A stretch of DNA of 64,000 nt. Origin: Mortierella alpina. Taxonomy: Eukaryota; Mortierellomycota; Mortierellomycetes; Mortierellales; Mortierellaceae. This document shows positions 1 to 11,808 of the stretch, one piece after another. The stretch spans positions 248,001-312,000 of the forward strand of contig JANATF010000016.1 in the NCBI GenBank assembly GCA_029449245.1. The letters run 5' to 3'. Position 1 is the first letter of the stretch. Each line of letters starts with the position of its first letter. The notes under the pieces were generated by a model. The model saw only the letters and a list, made by a program, of their open reading frames with translations, did not search any database and was not told where the DNA came from. The translations under genes were made by a program, and so were the position numbers.

Positions 1-238
1 ATCCAATGTGCAGTGTGATCCGGAAAAGTCCAGAACATCTTGAAAAGATAACGGGATGCCCCACACTGATGAAGGCCCAGGCGCCGAATATGATTCAGCT
101 TTCGCCCGAAGTGAACGTTTATCTCCACAAATCCGTTCTACAAGAAGAAACAAATGGCAAAGTGGATCCAGGGACACGGGATTTATTTGTTTTCTTGATG
201 ATCGTCGCTATTCTATGACATTGCTTTATCGCTTCCAT

Positions 239-2452
239 CTATCCACGGACAGCTGGCGCGCTGGCGCGTCGTTTGACACGGATTGGTAGCCCATGCTGCA
301 TGGGGAGAGTGAGCGATGGCACATACGCTGGCTCGTTGTTCGGATCAACAAGTTCAAATGTAAAGTGCTGGACCAGCATGGACATCAGTGTAATGGCTTC
401 AATGGTAGCAAACTGCTGTCCGAGACTAGTGGTTGAGCAGGCAAGTGTGATTTGTTAGCGCGAATAGGATTTTGGTCGGAGATTGTCAACTCCCACAACT
501 CTGCCATATACATCTATGATGTATCTTACCATGTGCGCGGTCCATGGTGGAAGGAAATGAACTTGGAGGACGATGGCTTTTCGCCATTTATCCAGCGCTC
601 GGGCTTGTACTCTTTGGCGTCTACAAGATGAGTAACGCCAATGGCAATACGATGAGCGAGGGAGATCTAGTTTTTGAATGCATAGACGACGTATAGAAAG
701 CGATGGGTTACCTGGTCCCCATACTGATGAGGCTCTTCCCATGGCATAAGAGCTCCAACCGATACGTTCACCCTTGTAAACCTTAGTTCCATCAGGCAAA
801 ATGTCATCCTCCACGCAAATTTTGCCATTCTTCGGCACGCTAAAGAGCGACAATCAATGTTTCGTTGTCAATACTGACACAAAGAAGCAAGGCTCGGAGG
901 CGCGATATTGTCTGTAGCATACCTGGGGTAAAGACGCAAGGCCTCATAGAAGCATGCCTCTGCGTACTTTTGATGCTTAGTGCTCTCATATGTCGGTAAA
1001 CCACCTGCTAGGATATCGTCCGTCTCATTGACGAGCTGCTCCAGAATCCTTGGTGAAGCTGTAGACCTGTGCACGAGATAAAAAGTCCAGGAGAGAGCTT
1101 GCGCCGTCGTGTCTCTTCCTGCAATGACAAAATTGAGCACACTGTCGATAAGCGCGTCGTCCGACAAGGCCTCGCCTTCCTTGCTAAGATCCATGAACAA
1201 CTGGAGAAGGTCCCTGTTACGTGGCTCGTGTTCTCCTTGGTGTTTCTGCTCTTGCTCGCGTCGTTGCTGGATGATGCCCAGTGCAAAATCTCGCACCACC
1301 TTGCTGTCCTTCCTGACCTGATCTCCCTTTCCAGTCCACCAATCCTTGAATCGCCAAAGAGGGGTGATGGGACGATCGGCGATGTCAGCGTTAAGTCGAT
1401 CAAATGCTGCTGCAAACTCGACTTCCTTCTCAGGATCTACAAGGCATCCAAATGATCTTCCGAACGCAATCTCGCCAAAGGAATCTAATCATACAGGGAA
1501 TTGTAGAGCGGATACAAAATTTTTAGAGTTGGTTCCTCATGCTTGACATTCTTTCCACCTCCTTTGCTTATCCAACAGCGTTGGCGAATGTGCTTACCAA
1601 GAGTGTAGCAGTAAAACAATTGCTGCATATCCACAGCACGACCATTATCGGCAGCCGCGTTCAAGTAATCAATAACGACCTGACCCTCCCTACAGAACAC
1701 GTCGGACGTGTAATGTCGGAACGCCTTGACCGAAAAGATCTGACTTGCCAGCTTTCGCTGCCACTTCCAATGCTACAAAAAAAATACGGCTATATAAGTC
1801 TCCACATTCACCTTTCTCTTATAGACAAAAGCAGTAGTGAAAAGGGAGGAATCATACCTCGCCATCAGCAGTGAAGATTCCTAGAACACCCAAACCCACG
1901 GTGAAGAAAGTAAGCATACGGCATAAAAAAAGAGGAGGAAGCGATCGTTAGAGTTCGATTTAGTAGATACACCAATAAGGCTCTACTTGACATTTGGTTC
2001 ATACCGTTCCCAAGCAATGGCTCGAACGCCGTCTTGGAGCTTGGCCCCTTTTCATAGGCCCAAAAGTTGACACGTAACATATGATCCACCATCGCCGGGT
2101 CTGAAATGCTAATGATCCTGCCTATGAAAGGGAGTGTGAACGAGAAGATGCTGCCGTATTTCTCATGATAAGCCACTTGTCGCTGCAAGAGCTGGTTAGG
2201 CGGGTTGCTCATCTCTTCCAGCAAATTGCCAATCAGTGGCCATCCTGGTGGGCCTTTGATATCGGGTCGAGGTCGAACGCCGTAAGCCGAGCGACGGTAC
2301 TTAATGAGAGCGTAGAGAGCGTAGGCGAGAAGGAGTGCTTTGGCGTTTTGGCGCGTTAAAAGCTCGGGTAGGGTTCGGACCAGGGTGGCGGCCAGGCCAC
2401 TTGTGGTGGCCCCTGCGGCACCTTGAAATGGAGTGAAGATGGTGGAGGCCAT
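239..2452 (-). CDS. Cytochrome P450 monooxygenase (tandem copy 1)
   Basis: A microsomal class II P450, predicted to use O2 and CPR-supplied electrons to hydroxylate a lipophilic substrate. Seven exons join in frame (2452-2005, 1880-1858, 1772-1598, 1484-923, 839-712, 620-530, 425-239) to 537 residues, normal for the family. There is an N-terminal hydrophobic anchor (about residues 35-50) and a Pro-rich hinge (RPRPDIKGPPGWP). The I-helix motif AGRDTT is near residue 333, followed by the ExxR motif (EALR), PERW, and the haem loop FHHGPRTCLG with Cys476. The Cys codon itself is split by the last intron (TG|T), which confirms that junction. The AGRDTTA I-helix resembles fatty-acid/alkane hydroxylases (CYP52/CYP86/CYP704 type); the substrate is not determinable. 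Its neighbour at 3091-5269 is a close paralogue with the same exon layout. Confidence 0.93.
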
Positions 2453-3090
2453 GTTTGCTTTTAAGTGGGGGGGTTACAACTGTAGCAAGACTGGATAAGT
2501 GAGAAATGTCGAGCGTAAAAGGAGCAAAGTGAGTGTTTATATACGTCCACAGCTATCTAGTGTTTTGTCGAGGCGCAACGTTTAGCCTTGGCGGTTCGCA
2601 ACCCATGATCGACTCGTAATCCTGTCGAACACCCAAATAAAAATTTCGGCTCGTAAATGATTCGCGGGGCTGTGCGGCCGAGCGCTCGGCAGTGCGGTTC
2701 TACCGATTTACCATGTTACAGTCGGCAGAGGGGGAATAACACCACAAGTGTGCAGCCGTAAGATGCGCAACAGACAAGAGATCGCTACGCAATTGGTAAA
2801 AAAAAAATATGGCAGGACATGGCGCTGCAGTACGATTGTTCGATCACTCACGCCGATATAAAGTTCAGCTTTTGCATTGCAGCACAGATATATTTTTGGT
2901 TGTGGAGACCATTCCCCACAAGACCTTTCGGTAAAATAATATATAAGGCGGATCGCTGGGCGTAGGAAGTGCGAAGCATCTACAAGCTCAGCCATATCTA
3001 TATCTGCTCTACGATTGCAGGACACTAGGGCTATGTCGTTTCTACGTGTTCTGCCTAGAAGCTACAACATTATTTATACGGGGTGGCGAT
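2453..3090. other. Intergenic region between the two P450 genes
   Basis: It holds the promoter of P450 copy 1 and the 3' flank of copy 2. I see no coding segment here; open frames lack codon structure and splice context. Confidence 0.5.
2536..2543 (-). promoter_or_regulatory. TATA box of P450 copy 1
   Basis: TATATAAA reads toward the P450 start codon, about 84 bases upstream of the ATG at 2452. The spacing is like that of the TATA boxes ahead of the quinone reductases and proteases in this window. Confidence 0.5.
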
Positions 3091-5269
3091 CTACGCGTGC
3101 ACAACGGGCGCGCTGGCGCGTCTTTTGACACGGATGGGTAGCCCGCACTCCATCGGCAGAGTGAGCGCTGGCAAATACGCTGGCTCGCTGTTTGGATCAA
3201 CAAGTTCAAATGTAAAGTGCTGAACCAGCATGGACATCAGTGTAATGGCTTCAATGGTAGCAAACTGCTGTCCGAGACTAGTGGTTGTGCATGCAATAAT
3301 GATGAGTAAGAGAGCATCAACATTCACAACTTTGCCGTACATTTAAGATGTATCTTACCATGTGCGCGGTCCATGGTGGAAGGAAATGAACTTGGAGGAG
3401 GAGGGCTTGCCACCATCCATCCAGCGCTCGGGTTTGTACTCCTTGGCGTCTACAAAATGGGCCGCGATAGTTGCAATGAGTGAAGGAAGTAAATCGAATG
3501 CTGAATGTAGATTACAAGTACAATAACTGGCTTACCTGACCCCCAAACTGAGGAAGCCCGTCCCATGGCGTAGGAATTCCATGCAACAAAGTCGCCCTTG
3601 TAGACCTTCACTCCGCCAGGCAAAGTGTCATCCTCTACACAGATCTTACTGTTTGTCGGCACACTACATTACATGGATTCAAGTATCGTCTACTGTAAGT
3701 GGAGACGATGGAGGGATCGACGTAGATCTAAGCACGAGCATGATAACATGATCAGGAACGTACCTGGGGTAAAGACGCAAGGCCTCATGAAAGCACGCCT
3801 CTGCGTATTTCTGTTGCTTTGTGCTCTCGTACGTCGGTAGACCGCCTGCCAAGACATCATCTGTCTCCTTAACAAGGTGCTCTAGAATCTCTGGCGAAGC
3901 AGTGGCCCTGTGCATGAGATAGAACGTCCAGGAGAGAGCCTGTGCCGTCGTGTCTCTTCCTGCGATTAGGAAATTCAGCACACTGTCGACAAGCATATCA
4001 TCGGATAGGGATTCCCCCTCGGTGCTAAGATCCATGAACAATTGGAGAAGGTCCTTGTTACGTGGTGCTTGTTGCTCCTGTTGCCCTTGATCCAGTTTCT
4101 GCTCCTGAGCTCGTCTCTTTTGGATGATCCCCAGCGCAAAGTCCCGGACAACTTTGGCATCCTTCTTCACCTTATCGCCAGTTCCCGTCCACCATTCACT
4201 GATCTGCCAAAACGGAGTCATGAAACGAACGGCGAGGGCATTGTTGAGCCGATCGAACGCTGCTGCAAACTCCACTTCCTTCTCAGGATCCACAAGACAC
4301 CCAAGCGACTGCCCAAATGCGATCTCGCCAAATGAATCTGGGGTGCGCAAGATTTGAAAACCATTTTCCGAGGTTAGTGCCTTTATCTTCATATATTCCT
4401 TTCTTTCCGAAAGCCAGTGATGGGCGCTTACCAAGGGTGTAGCAGTAGAATAATTGCTGCATATCTATAGCACGACCGGTATCGGCGACCGAGTTCAGGT
4501 ATTTGATGACAGCTTGACCCTCACGACAAAACACATCGGACGTGTAATGGCGGAAGGCGTTGACTGAAAAGATATGGCTCGCCAATTTGCGTTGCCACTT
4601 CCAATGCTACGAAAGAGAGGATATGTACATTAAACATCTCTCTTCTCAAATTGCAAGCAGTCAAGATCCCACTGCGAGGTGCAAGGCAGCATACATACCT
4701 CGCCATCGACACTGAAGATTCCTAGTCAAAGTTGAGAAAAATGAAAGGAGGCGCCTGTTCTTAGCACCTCGACTTGATCACTCCATGGCATCTTCATTCG
4801 ACCCTTGTTCTAAAATTATACCTTCCCCAAGTAACGGCTCCATCATCTTTTTGGCCTCAAGTCCCTTTTCGTAAGCCCAAAAGTTGACCCGCAACATATG
4901 ATCCACCATTTTTGGGTCTATGATGTTGATGACTCTGCCAAACTCGGGGAGAGAAATTGAATAGACGCTGCCGTATTTTTCATGTTCCGCCAGTTGTCGC
5001 TGCAGGAGCTGGTTTTGAGGGCTCCGGAGCTCTTCCAATAGATTGCCTAACAAAGGCCAGCCGCGTGGGCCTTTGATATCGGGCCGGGGACGAACACCGT
5101 AGGCTGAGCGACGGTATTTGACGAGAGCGTACAGAATATATGCGAGTAGAGCTGTCTTGGCGTTTTGGCGTGTCAGAATCTGGGGCAAAGTTCGGGCCAG
5201 GGCTGCGATCAGGCCACCAGTCGGATTCCCTGAGGTGTTGGAAAATGAGGCAAGAATTGTGGAGGCCAT
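3091..5269 (-). CDS. Cytochrome P450 monooxygenase (tandem copy 2)
   Basis: A close paralogue of the P450 at 239-2452 with the same direction, exon order and splice phases: first exon 5269-4822 (448 nt, as in copy 1) and a tiny second exon coding for the GIFSVDGE segment. Conserved elements are the membrane anchor, RPRPDIKGPRGWP hinge, AGRDTTAQALSW I-helix, EALRLYPR (ExxR) and FHHGPRTCLG haem loop, again with the Cys codon split between exons. Copy 2 has a longer charged Gln-rich linker before the I-helix, at about 4050-4110. The pair arose by tandem duplication. Divergence in the N-terminal half and substrate-recognition regions suggests they may have different substrates. No reductase gene is adjacent. 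Confidence 0.92.
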
Positions 5270-5992
5270 GTTTGCTTTTATGGCTGGCCAAGTCCGAAAC
5301 TGATAATAATAGAGTGTTCAGAGAGATAGAGAGATAATACGTGAGATGATAAACTAGGGGGCGAAGCTGGAGCGCAATCTGAAAACAATGTAGGTTAGAG
5401 AATGATAGATATGTAGTTGACTGGGCGGGTAAGGCAGAGAGAGTAGGCCTCGGCATATTTATACCATCCTCCAAGGACAGTAAGGCAGGGACCATGGTCC
5501 ACGCTAGACACGATGCATTGGCCACTTGGTCTCTTCTTGGCAGACCTGACTGCTCCAGATCGCTTACTCCTGCTGTGTGCATGAAACTCGGTAAGTTACT
5601 CGTCTTGGTAAGAAATGTCCGGATCTCTTGATTGTGATGTCCTCTCCTGAACGCCTCCATGAATAGACCGCTTGGTAGCCAAAGAAGTATGAGAACTTGC
5701 CTTGAAAGGGAAAGAAAATTTTTGCATGCAGTAAGGGAACCTCGTACGATCGGCCACGCAATATGATCGGCTGCCACAACCAAATACGGTCAAGATCCCT
5801 CGGTGGCCATTCACGGCTGTCGTGCGGCTCATTTAAGCAGAATGTCGGTTCTCGTACGCCACAAGAAATTCCGTGCTTGAATCGAGTGTGCACTTCCACT
5901 GAACATCCTTGCCCACATGGGCCATATCAACCATATAAACAACCTCACCGGCGCATCTCATTGGCCGATCAGGACCCGTTGTTGCAGAATTT
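5270..5992. other. P450 copy 2 upstream region
   Basis: Non-coding as far as I can see. It ends exactly where the tandem duplication carrying the quinone reductase begins (5993). Confidence 0.4.
5456..5463 (-). promoter_or_regulatory. Possible TATA box of P450 copy 2
   Basis: TATAAATA lies 187 bases upstream of the ATG at 5269. This is further than in copy 1, so the 5' leader would be longer or the site may not be used. Confidence 0.3.
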
Positions 5993-6623
5993 CGTCAACT
6001 AGTGCCGCAATAGTCCTGGTGCGGTCCTACCAGTATGGTTGGCTTGTTCAGAGTGAGCTCGATCGTCCGAGCCGCCTGAATGCAAATCTGACCCAAATTA
6101 AGAATTTGCAAGATTCGTCGTCGTAACTACCCAAGCCGAACGGATCGACTCTGCAACTCAATTAGTGAAGATGAGCAAACCTAGAAAAGAGTGCCTGGCG
6201 TGATGCAGCACACTCCAAGGGCTCTAGAAATATCGATGGAAGGATCAGGCGCCAAAAACTGGATTGGCAAAGTCGCCTTCCGAAGGTGTGGTCAGAGTGG
6301 CAGAGAACGAGAGCCCTAGGCGACGCCATGGCTCGCAATGGTTACATGGTGCTCTGAGTAGCAGTGCCAGGCACTCAATACGATCCACGAGGTCTCTTTG
6401 ACGCACTGTACAGTACGTTGTTTCTACAGCAATTTATTACATAGGCACAGCGCGCAAACCTAGAAGAAAAATGAGGAGAGGCAATCTGAAAAGAGTCGGC
6501 CATTTCATTCCTCCACTTCAGTGTAAGCTGAAAATTGCACCATCTGTAGCCACATTGTTTACTAGTGGTAGGATTAGAGGGAGAGTGCAGGATCATAGCT
6601 ACACTTTATTTTCACGATGACTC

Positions 6624-7707
6624 TTAGTACACCTTGAGAAGCAGCTTTCCGGTGGTCTTGCCTCCTTGAATATCCTCGTGGGCTTGACGGGCGTCCTGAA
6701 TGGCATAGACCTTATGAATTGCAAGCTGGAGCTGGTTCTTGCCCACCATATCAAAGAGCTCCTCACAGAGCTCGGTGTACTCTTCACGGGTGGCGATGTA
6801 GTTTGTCAATGTGGTCCTCAATAGGCAGATGTTTTTCTCTGCCAATCGCAAGGGATTGAAAGCCTGGACGGGACCGCTGGCACTACCAAACAATACCACA
6901 GTACCCAGGCGTCTCACCACTTTCAGGCTGTAGTCGAAAGAATCCTTGCCCAAGCTGTCAAAGACTGCATGGACACCCTTGTTATCTGTAAGCTCATTGA
7001 CCTTTTGAACAAGGATATCGTACCCATTCGGATAGAGGACAATGTGCTCGGCGCCGTTCGCCTTGGCCATGGCAGCCTTCTCGGCGGTCGAGGTGGTGCC
7101 GATTACATGAGCGCCAAGACTGGAGCAAATCTGACAGAGAAGCAGACCAACACCACCGGCTGCGGAATGAACAACGACCCAGTCGCCTCTCTTGACTTGG
7201 TAGGCCTTTCGAACTAAGGATAAAGCGGTCAAACCTTGAAGTAGCGCCGCTGAAGCCTAGAGACAGGATCAATTGGGGCAAAGTTGTTTTTGATTAGTCG
7301 CTCGATCGAAAATGAACGCTTCTCTTGCCTTCCTTGTGGCATGAAATACTTACTTGCTCTAAAGAGATGTTGTCTGGGATCTTTGTCACTGACAGCGAGT
7401 CCAAGGCAATGTACTCGGCATATCCTCTTGGGTGAACAAACCCGACTCTGTCGCCAACCTTGAACAGTCCTTGCTCAACCTCGCTACCGACTTTGACAAT
7501 TTCGCCAGAGCCCTCACGACCGACAATGAGAGGCATTTCGTTCGGGTAAAGACCAGAGCGCTCATATGTATCGATGTAGTTGACTCCCGCATAGGCGATC
7601 TTGATCAGAACTTCATCCGGCTTTGGGATCGGGAGGGGAACAGCAACGAGGCTGAGGATAGAGGCTTCACCGGGCTTTTGGATCTGGACGGCTTGCATGG
7701 TGGTCAT
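6624..7707 (-). CDS. NADPH:quinone oxidoreductase, zeta-crystallin type (copy 1)
   Basis: A zinc-free medium-chain dehydrogenase/reductase of the zeta-crystallin/Zta1 group, predicted to reduce quinones or alpha,beta-unsaturated carbonyls with NADPH in the cytosol. Two exons (7707-7354 and 7256-6624) join as SLEQ|ASAALLQGLTAL to give 328 residues, typical of the family. The N-terminal GroES-like domain contains the segment AYAGVNYIDTYERSGLYP. The Rossmann nucleotide loop SAAGGVGLLLCQ is near residue 150, and the C-terminus has the usual GGKTTGKLLLKVY tail. I chose the ATG at 7707 (MTTMQAVQ) because family members start here; an in-frame ATG lies 159 bases upstream, beyond the TATA box. It is almost identical to the gene at 10629-11712. 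Confidence 0.95.
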
Positions 7708-7795
7708 GGTTACGAGATGTTGATTGTTATCCTGGAGAGTTGTTGAGCAGCGGATTTGTAGTGTTGAATGGAGAATCAAGGATACGGAAGTGTCC

Positions 7796-7803
7796 CTTTT
7801 ATA
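7796..7803 (-). promoter_or_regulatory. TATA box of quinone reductase copy 1
   Basis: TATAAAAG lies about 90 bases upstream of the start codon at 7707. It is identical in copy 2. Confidence 0.55.
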
Positions 7804-8378
7804 CAGCGTCCCTCCCATGCGAGATGCCTGTTGCTGAGGATAAAAATGCAATGCAGCGCGTCCCAAAGGACTTGCTTAGTCAAACTCCTGTAGGACGCGT
7901 TATCCTGTGCACACAGCCAAAGTCAAGAAGTTTCTTGGCGCCGTAAAAGTAAATTATTTTCGTGTGAGCATTGAAACGGCAACGCCTCCTCTGTCCATCC
8001 GCACATGAATCCTAGTTTGCTGACGTTTCTGCATCGTGCGCGTCCCTGTTTAAGTTTACTCAACCTTATCGCCAAGTGCTCGTAGTTGTTGCAAGCAGAG
8101 AAGCATGCTGCGCTGAGCAGGCTCTAAGTTTCGCCTGTCCAAAAAATACTGCGCTAAGCACCGCGCCTTCATTCACCTTATCAGATCCAACTTTTACTAT
8201 CTTGTGGTCATCCTACTTTTTGTATGCGTCTGTCTTGCAGTTCATCTTGATCCATTAAACAAAGGTCAAAGCTGCGCGGCCAAAGTCCGCGCCCAAGTGT
8301 ATGTGTGATCCTTCGGTCCCATCATCAGGGACCTCGTCGTCCTCGCCCTGCCTGGGGTGCTTTTTGCCAATCTTCTGG

Positions 8379-9675
8379 TGCAAAGGTGGAAGAGCTGCTA
8401 CAACTGTGGCTCTTTCTTTTTAACTTGAAGATCTGAACGTAAAAGGAATGTGGAAAGAATGGAACGAGAAAATGACGAACGAAAGGATAAAGGGAAAATT
8501 ACAGAGCCGCAAAACAACCACGCCTCGAGGCAACGAATATGAATGTATGAATGCTTGGAGGCCACAAACGATTTGCCAAATGGCCTTGCACAAATCTACT
8601 GTCGGTAATCAAAGTATCAACAACGCTGCCTCAAAGTTGAATGCTGTTCTCTTTCTGGTGCTCTTGAACATCTCCTCAGATCCCTTGAAATTTTCTTGGT
8701 GCAACCAGCGCACATAGAGGTCGTCAGTTTTGGGGGGATTGGGGTAGCTGTAATGATGCCCTGAAATACTGTACTGTACAGTGAACACTTGTTTTCTGTT
8801 TCCCCCCTCATCTGGACCTCAATCGACTGAACATTCCCGCTCTTTTAAAATACAAATATTCATTCGAGGCACAACGGTATCGATCTTGTGCTCTCGAAAA
8901 GCTCAAGGGAACTGGCAAAAGTTCAAGGGCGTGATATTGGTATGATCTGGTAAGCCAGCATAAACCTTTTGTCATTGAAAAGGAGACAGCAAACATCTTT
9001 TTCGTCTGTTAATTTGCGACTTTCCTTCCTATACTTCACTCTCACCCGTCGTTCCCACAACGTATTTTGTTATCGTGATGTCTGCTCCTGCTGATAACAT
9101 TGCATCCGTTGCATCAGTCGCTACCCCAAGCCCAGTAGGTCCCAACCCAAGCACTACTACCAACCCTGAGACCACTACCAACCTTCCTGCCACTACCAAC
9201 CCAACCGCCCGCTCTGGCGTGAGGGGTATTGCAGACCCGATCAACTTCGCCAAAGACTTTATCGCAGGCGGCATCTCCTCCTCGATCTCTAGAGGTTAAG
9301 AACGTGGATAGGCCTTCTTTCTGCCTTCTGGTATGATCAGCCCAGAGCTGGATGCGCCTTCAGCTGACAGAGATAAACCTCAGTTATCAGTTAGCTCCAC
9401 ATAAACATGAACAAGGACAAGGACAAGGAATGTATCTTGAAAAGACTTAGTGAGTGGTTGTTTCAGGACAGCTGCAAATCTTCTCTCACTATCTGCTTTC
9501 AGCTGTATATTCAAATAAACAACCGCTTCTTCATGCCTTCTCTTCTCGTATCTCACATTAATGAACCCTACCATCTGCTTGATAGCAAGTTTTCGATTCG
9601 GCTCTTTCTCTCCTTCAGTAGGTTTCGTTGGACGCGTTGTTGGAGGGCTTTATAATACAATGTTTCGACTGCATG
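8379..9675. other. 1.3 kb segment unique to duplication unit 1
   Basis: It is absent from the matching point of unit 2 (about 12364-12367). I could not find terminal inverted repeats, a clear target-site duplication or a transposase. It carries the carrier-like first exon at 9078-9299 with plausible upstream DNA. It may be captured gene DNA inserted during repair; an origin by deletion from unit 2 is less likely because the segment splits a coding exon. Confidence 0.6.
9078..9299 (+). pseudogene. Truncated ADP/ATP-carrier-like first exon
   Basis: A 73-residue open frame starts MSAPADNIASVASVATP, continues with Thr/Pro/Asn-rich sequence and ends in PINFAKDFIAGGISSSISRG. The last part resembles the start of the first transmembrane helix of mitochondrial ADP/ATP carriers (typically FAKDF.AGGIS..ISKT). 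The frame closes at a TAA just after a GTTAAG that could be a former splice donor. No downstream carrier exons (PxD/ExxR/K motif) are visible to 9675, so it looks like the 5' end of a gene copied without the rest. It could instead be a small unrelated gene. Confidence 0.4.
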
Positions 9676-10628
9676 GGCGCGGGTGTTCTATTCGTACTCG
9701 TTGATACTGGAGCTTCCCTTAGCCTCGACCACTCTGACCGACCCCATCGTTGTGCGCAGTTCAAGATCACCCAGGAAGTTGTCAGACTAATGATGGTGAG
9801 AGGTACGAAAAAAATAATAGCATGTTCAGTGTCGAATCTCTTTTCTTCTTCACTGCCACCACGATCACGCAGTTCGACATCCTTACCACTTCAACATCGA
9901 TAGCACCTAAAACACTGCTGGAATCGAACCTCAAGACTTGCTCGTCCTCAAGATTAATGGAGACGCGGCTCTGCCCCGCTTGCGACCTGGCTTTAACATC
10001 GTCGACTAGTGCCGAAATGCATGTAATGCGATATTGCCGGCACGGTGGGCTTGGCCAGAGTGAGCTCGATCGTCCGAGCTGCCTGAAATGCCAATTTCAA
10101 GAATCGGCAAGATTCGACATCGCAAAGGGCCCTGCCTTTGCTGAAAAGGTAAATTCCGCAACTCAGATTGCGAAGATGAGCAAACCAAGAACACAGTGCC
10201 TGGTGTGAAGCAGCACACTCCGGGGCTCGAGAAATGTCGTTGGAATGATCAGGCGCCAAAAACTGGATTGGCAAAGTCGTCTTCCGAAGGTGTGTTCAGA
10301 GTGGCAGAGAAAGTGAGCCCTAGGCGACCCCATGGCTCGCAACGGTTTCATGGTGCTCTGAGTAGCAGTGCCAGGCACTCAATACGATCCGCGAGGTCTC
10401 TTTGGCGCACTGTACAGTACGTTGTTTCTACAGCAATTTATTTCATAGGCACAACGCGCAAACCAAGAAGAAAAATGAGGAGAGGCAATCTGAAAAGAGT
10501 CGGCCATGTCATTCCTCCACTTCAGTGTACAGCTGAAAGTTGCACCATCTGTAGCCACATTGTTTACTAGTGGTAGAGTTAGAGGGAGAGTGTAGGATCA
10601 TAGCTACACTTTATTTTCACGATGACTC

Positions 10629-11712
10629 TTAGTACACCTTGAGAAGCAGCTTTCCGGTGGTCTTGCCTCCTTGAATATCCTCGTGGGCTTGACGGGCGTC
10701 CTGAATGGCATAGACCTTATGAATTGCAAGCTGGAGCTGGTTCTTGCCCACCATATCAAAGAGCTCCTCACAGAGCTCGGTGTACTCTTCACGGGTGGCG
10801 ATGTAGTTTGTCAATGTGGTCCTCAATAGGCAGATGTTTTTCTCTGCCAATCGCAAGGGATTGAAAGCCTGGACGGGACCGCTGGCACTACCAAACAATA
10901 CCACAGTACCCAGGCGTCTCACCACTTTCAGGCTGTAGTCGAAAGAGTCCTTGCCCACGCTGTCAAAGACTGCATGGACACCCTTGTTATCTGTAAGCTC
11001 ATTGACCTTTTGAACAAGGATATCGTACCCATTCGGATAGAGGACAATGTGCTCGGCGCCGTTCGCCTTGGCCATGGCAGCCTTCTCGGCGGTCGAGGTG
11101 GTGCCGATTACATGAGCGCCAAGACTGGAGCAAATCTGACAGAGAAGCAGACCAACACCACCGGCTGCGGAATGAACAACGACCCAGTCGCCCCTCTTGA
11201 CTTGGTAGGCCTTTCGAACCAAGGATAAAGCGGTCAAACCTTGGAGTAGAGCCGCTGAAGCCTAGAAACAGGATCAATTGGGGCAAAGTTGTTTTTGATT
11301 AGTCGCTCGATCGAAAATGAACGCTTCTCTTGCCTTCCTTGTGGCATGAAATACTTACTTGCTCTAAAGAGATGTTGTCTGGGATCTTTGTCACTGACAG
11401 CGAGTCCAAGGCAATGTACTCGGCATATCCTCTTGGGTGAACAAACCCGACTCTGTCGCCAACCTTGAACAGTCCTTGCTCAACCTCGCTACCGACTTTG
11501 ACAATTTCGCCAGAGCCCTCACGACCGACAATGAGAGGCATTTCGTTCGGGTAAAGACCAGAGCGCTCATATGTATCGATGTAGTTGACTCCCGCATAGG
11601 CGATCTTGATCAGAACTTCATCCGGCTTTGGGATCGGGAGGGGAACAGCAACGAGGCTGAGGATAGAGGCTTCACCGGGCTTTTGGATCTGGACGGCTTG
11701 CATGGTGGTCAT
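10629..11712 (-). CDS. NADPH:quinone oxidoreductase, zeta-crystallin type (copy 2)
   Basis: It has the same two-exon structure (11712-11359 and 11261-10629) and 328-residue product as the gene at 6624-7707. The one amino-acid difference I see is Val for Leu in DS(L/V)GKDSFDY; other differences are silent or in the intron. Promoter and TATA box are shared. Both copies are intact, so both are probably expressed, and dosage rather than new function is the simplest benefit. The near-identity of introns as well as exons, beside more diverged flanks, suggests gene conversion between the copies. Confidence 0.95.
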
Positions 11713-11800
11713 GGTTACGAGATGTTGATTGTTATCCTGGAGAGTTGTTGAGCAGCGGATTTGTAGTGTTGAATGGAGAATCAAGGATACGGAAGTGTCC

Positions 11801-11808
11801 CTTTTATA
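11801..11808 (-). promoter_or_regulatory. TATA box of quinone reductase copy 2
   Basis: TATAAAAG, same sequence and spacing as in copy 1. Confidence 0.55.

Larger units (their letters stand above)
5993..10003. repeat. Tandem duplication, unit 1
   Basis: The left edge (TCGTCAACTAGTGCCGCAAT at 5993) matches the start of unit 2 (TCGTCGACTAGTGCCGAAAT at 10004). The right edge (ending CTTTAACA at 10003) matches 12686, so the two units abut. Unit 1 holds quinone reductase copy 1 and a broken 3' part of the DUF4097-like gene. It is longer than unit 2 (4011 against 2683 bases) mainly because of an extra segment at about 8379-9675. Flanks are visibly diverged, whereas the reductase core differs at only about ten positions over 1.5 kb. 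Confidence 0.88.
8257..10003 (-). pseudogene. Broken 3' part of a DUF4097-like gene, interrupted
   Basis: Two pieces match the intact gene at 12241-13826. The piece at 8257-8378 encodes the C-terminal end, still in frame and ending in TAA. The piece at 9676-10003 matches the start of the last exon, its intron and the 3' end of the preceding exon. About 1.3 kb of unrelated sequence separates them. The second piece also has an in-frame TAG where the intact copy has AAG (EYE-stop against EYEK). The 5' part of the gene, with its membrane anchor, is absent. The copy therefore cannot make the full protein. Confidence 0.82.

Noticed and set aside
8379-9675. Extra segment in duplication unit 1 as a DNA transposon
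   Set aside because: No terminal inverted repeats, convincing target-site duplication or transposase found by eye.
9900-9960. tRNA-like B-box (reverse of GGAATCGAACC)
   Set aside because: It lies in the pseudogene copy of a coding exon; the intact copy has a different sequence there and no cloverleaf forms.
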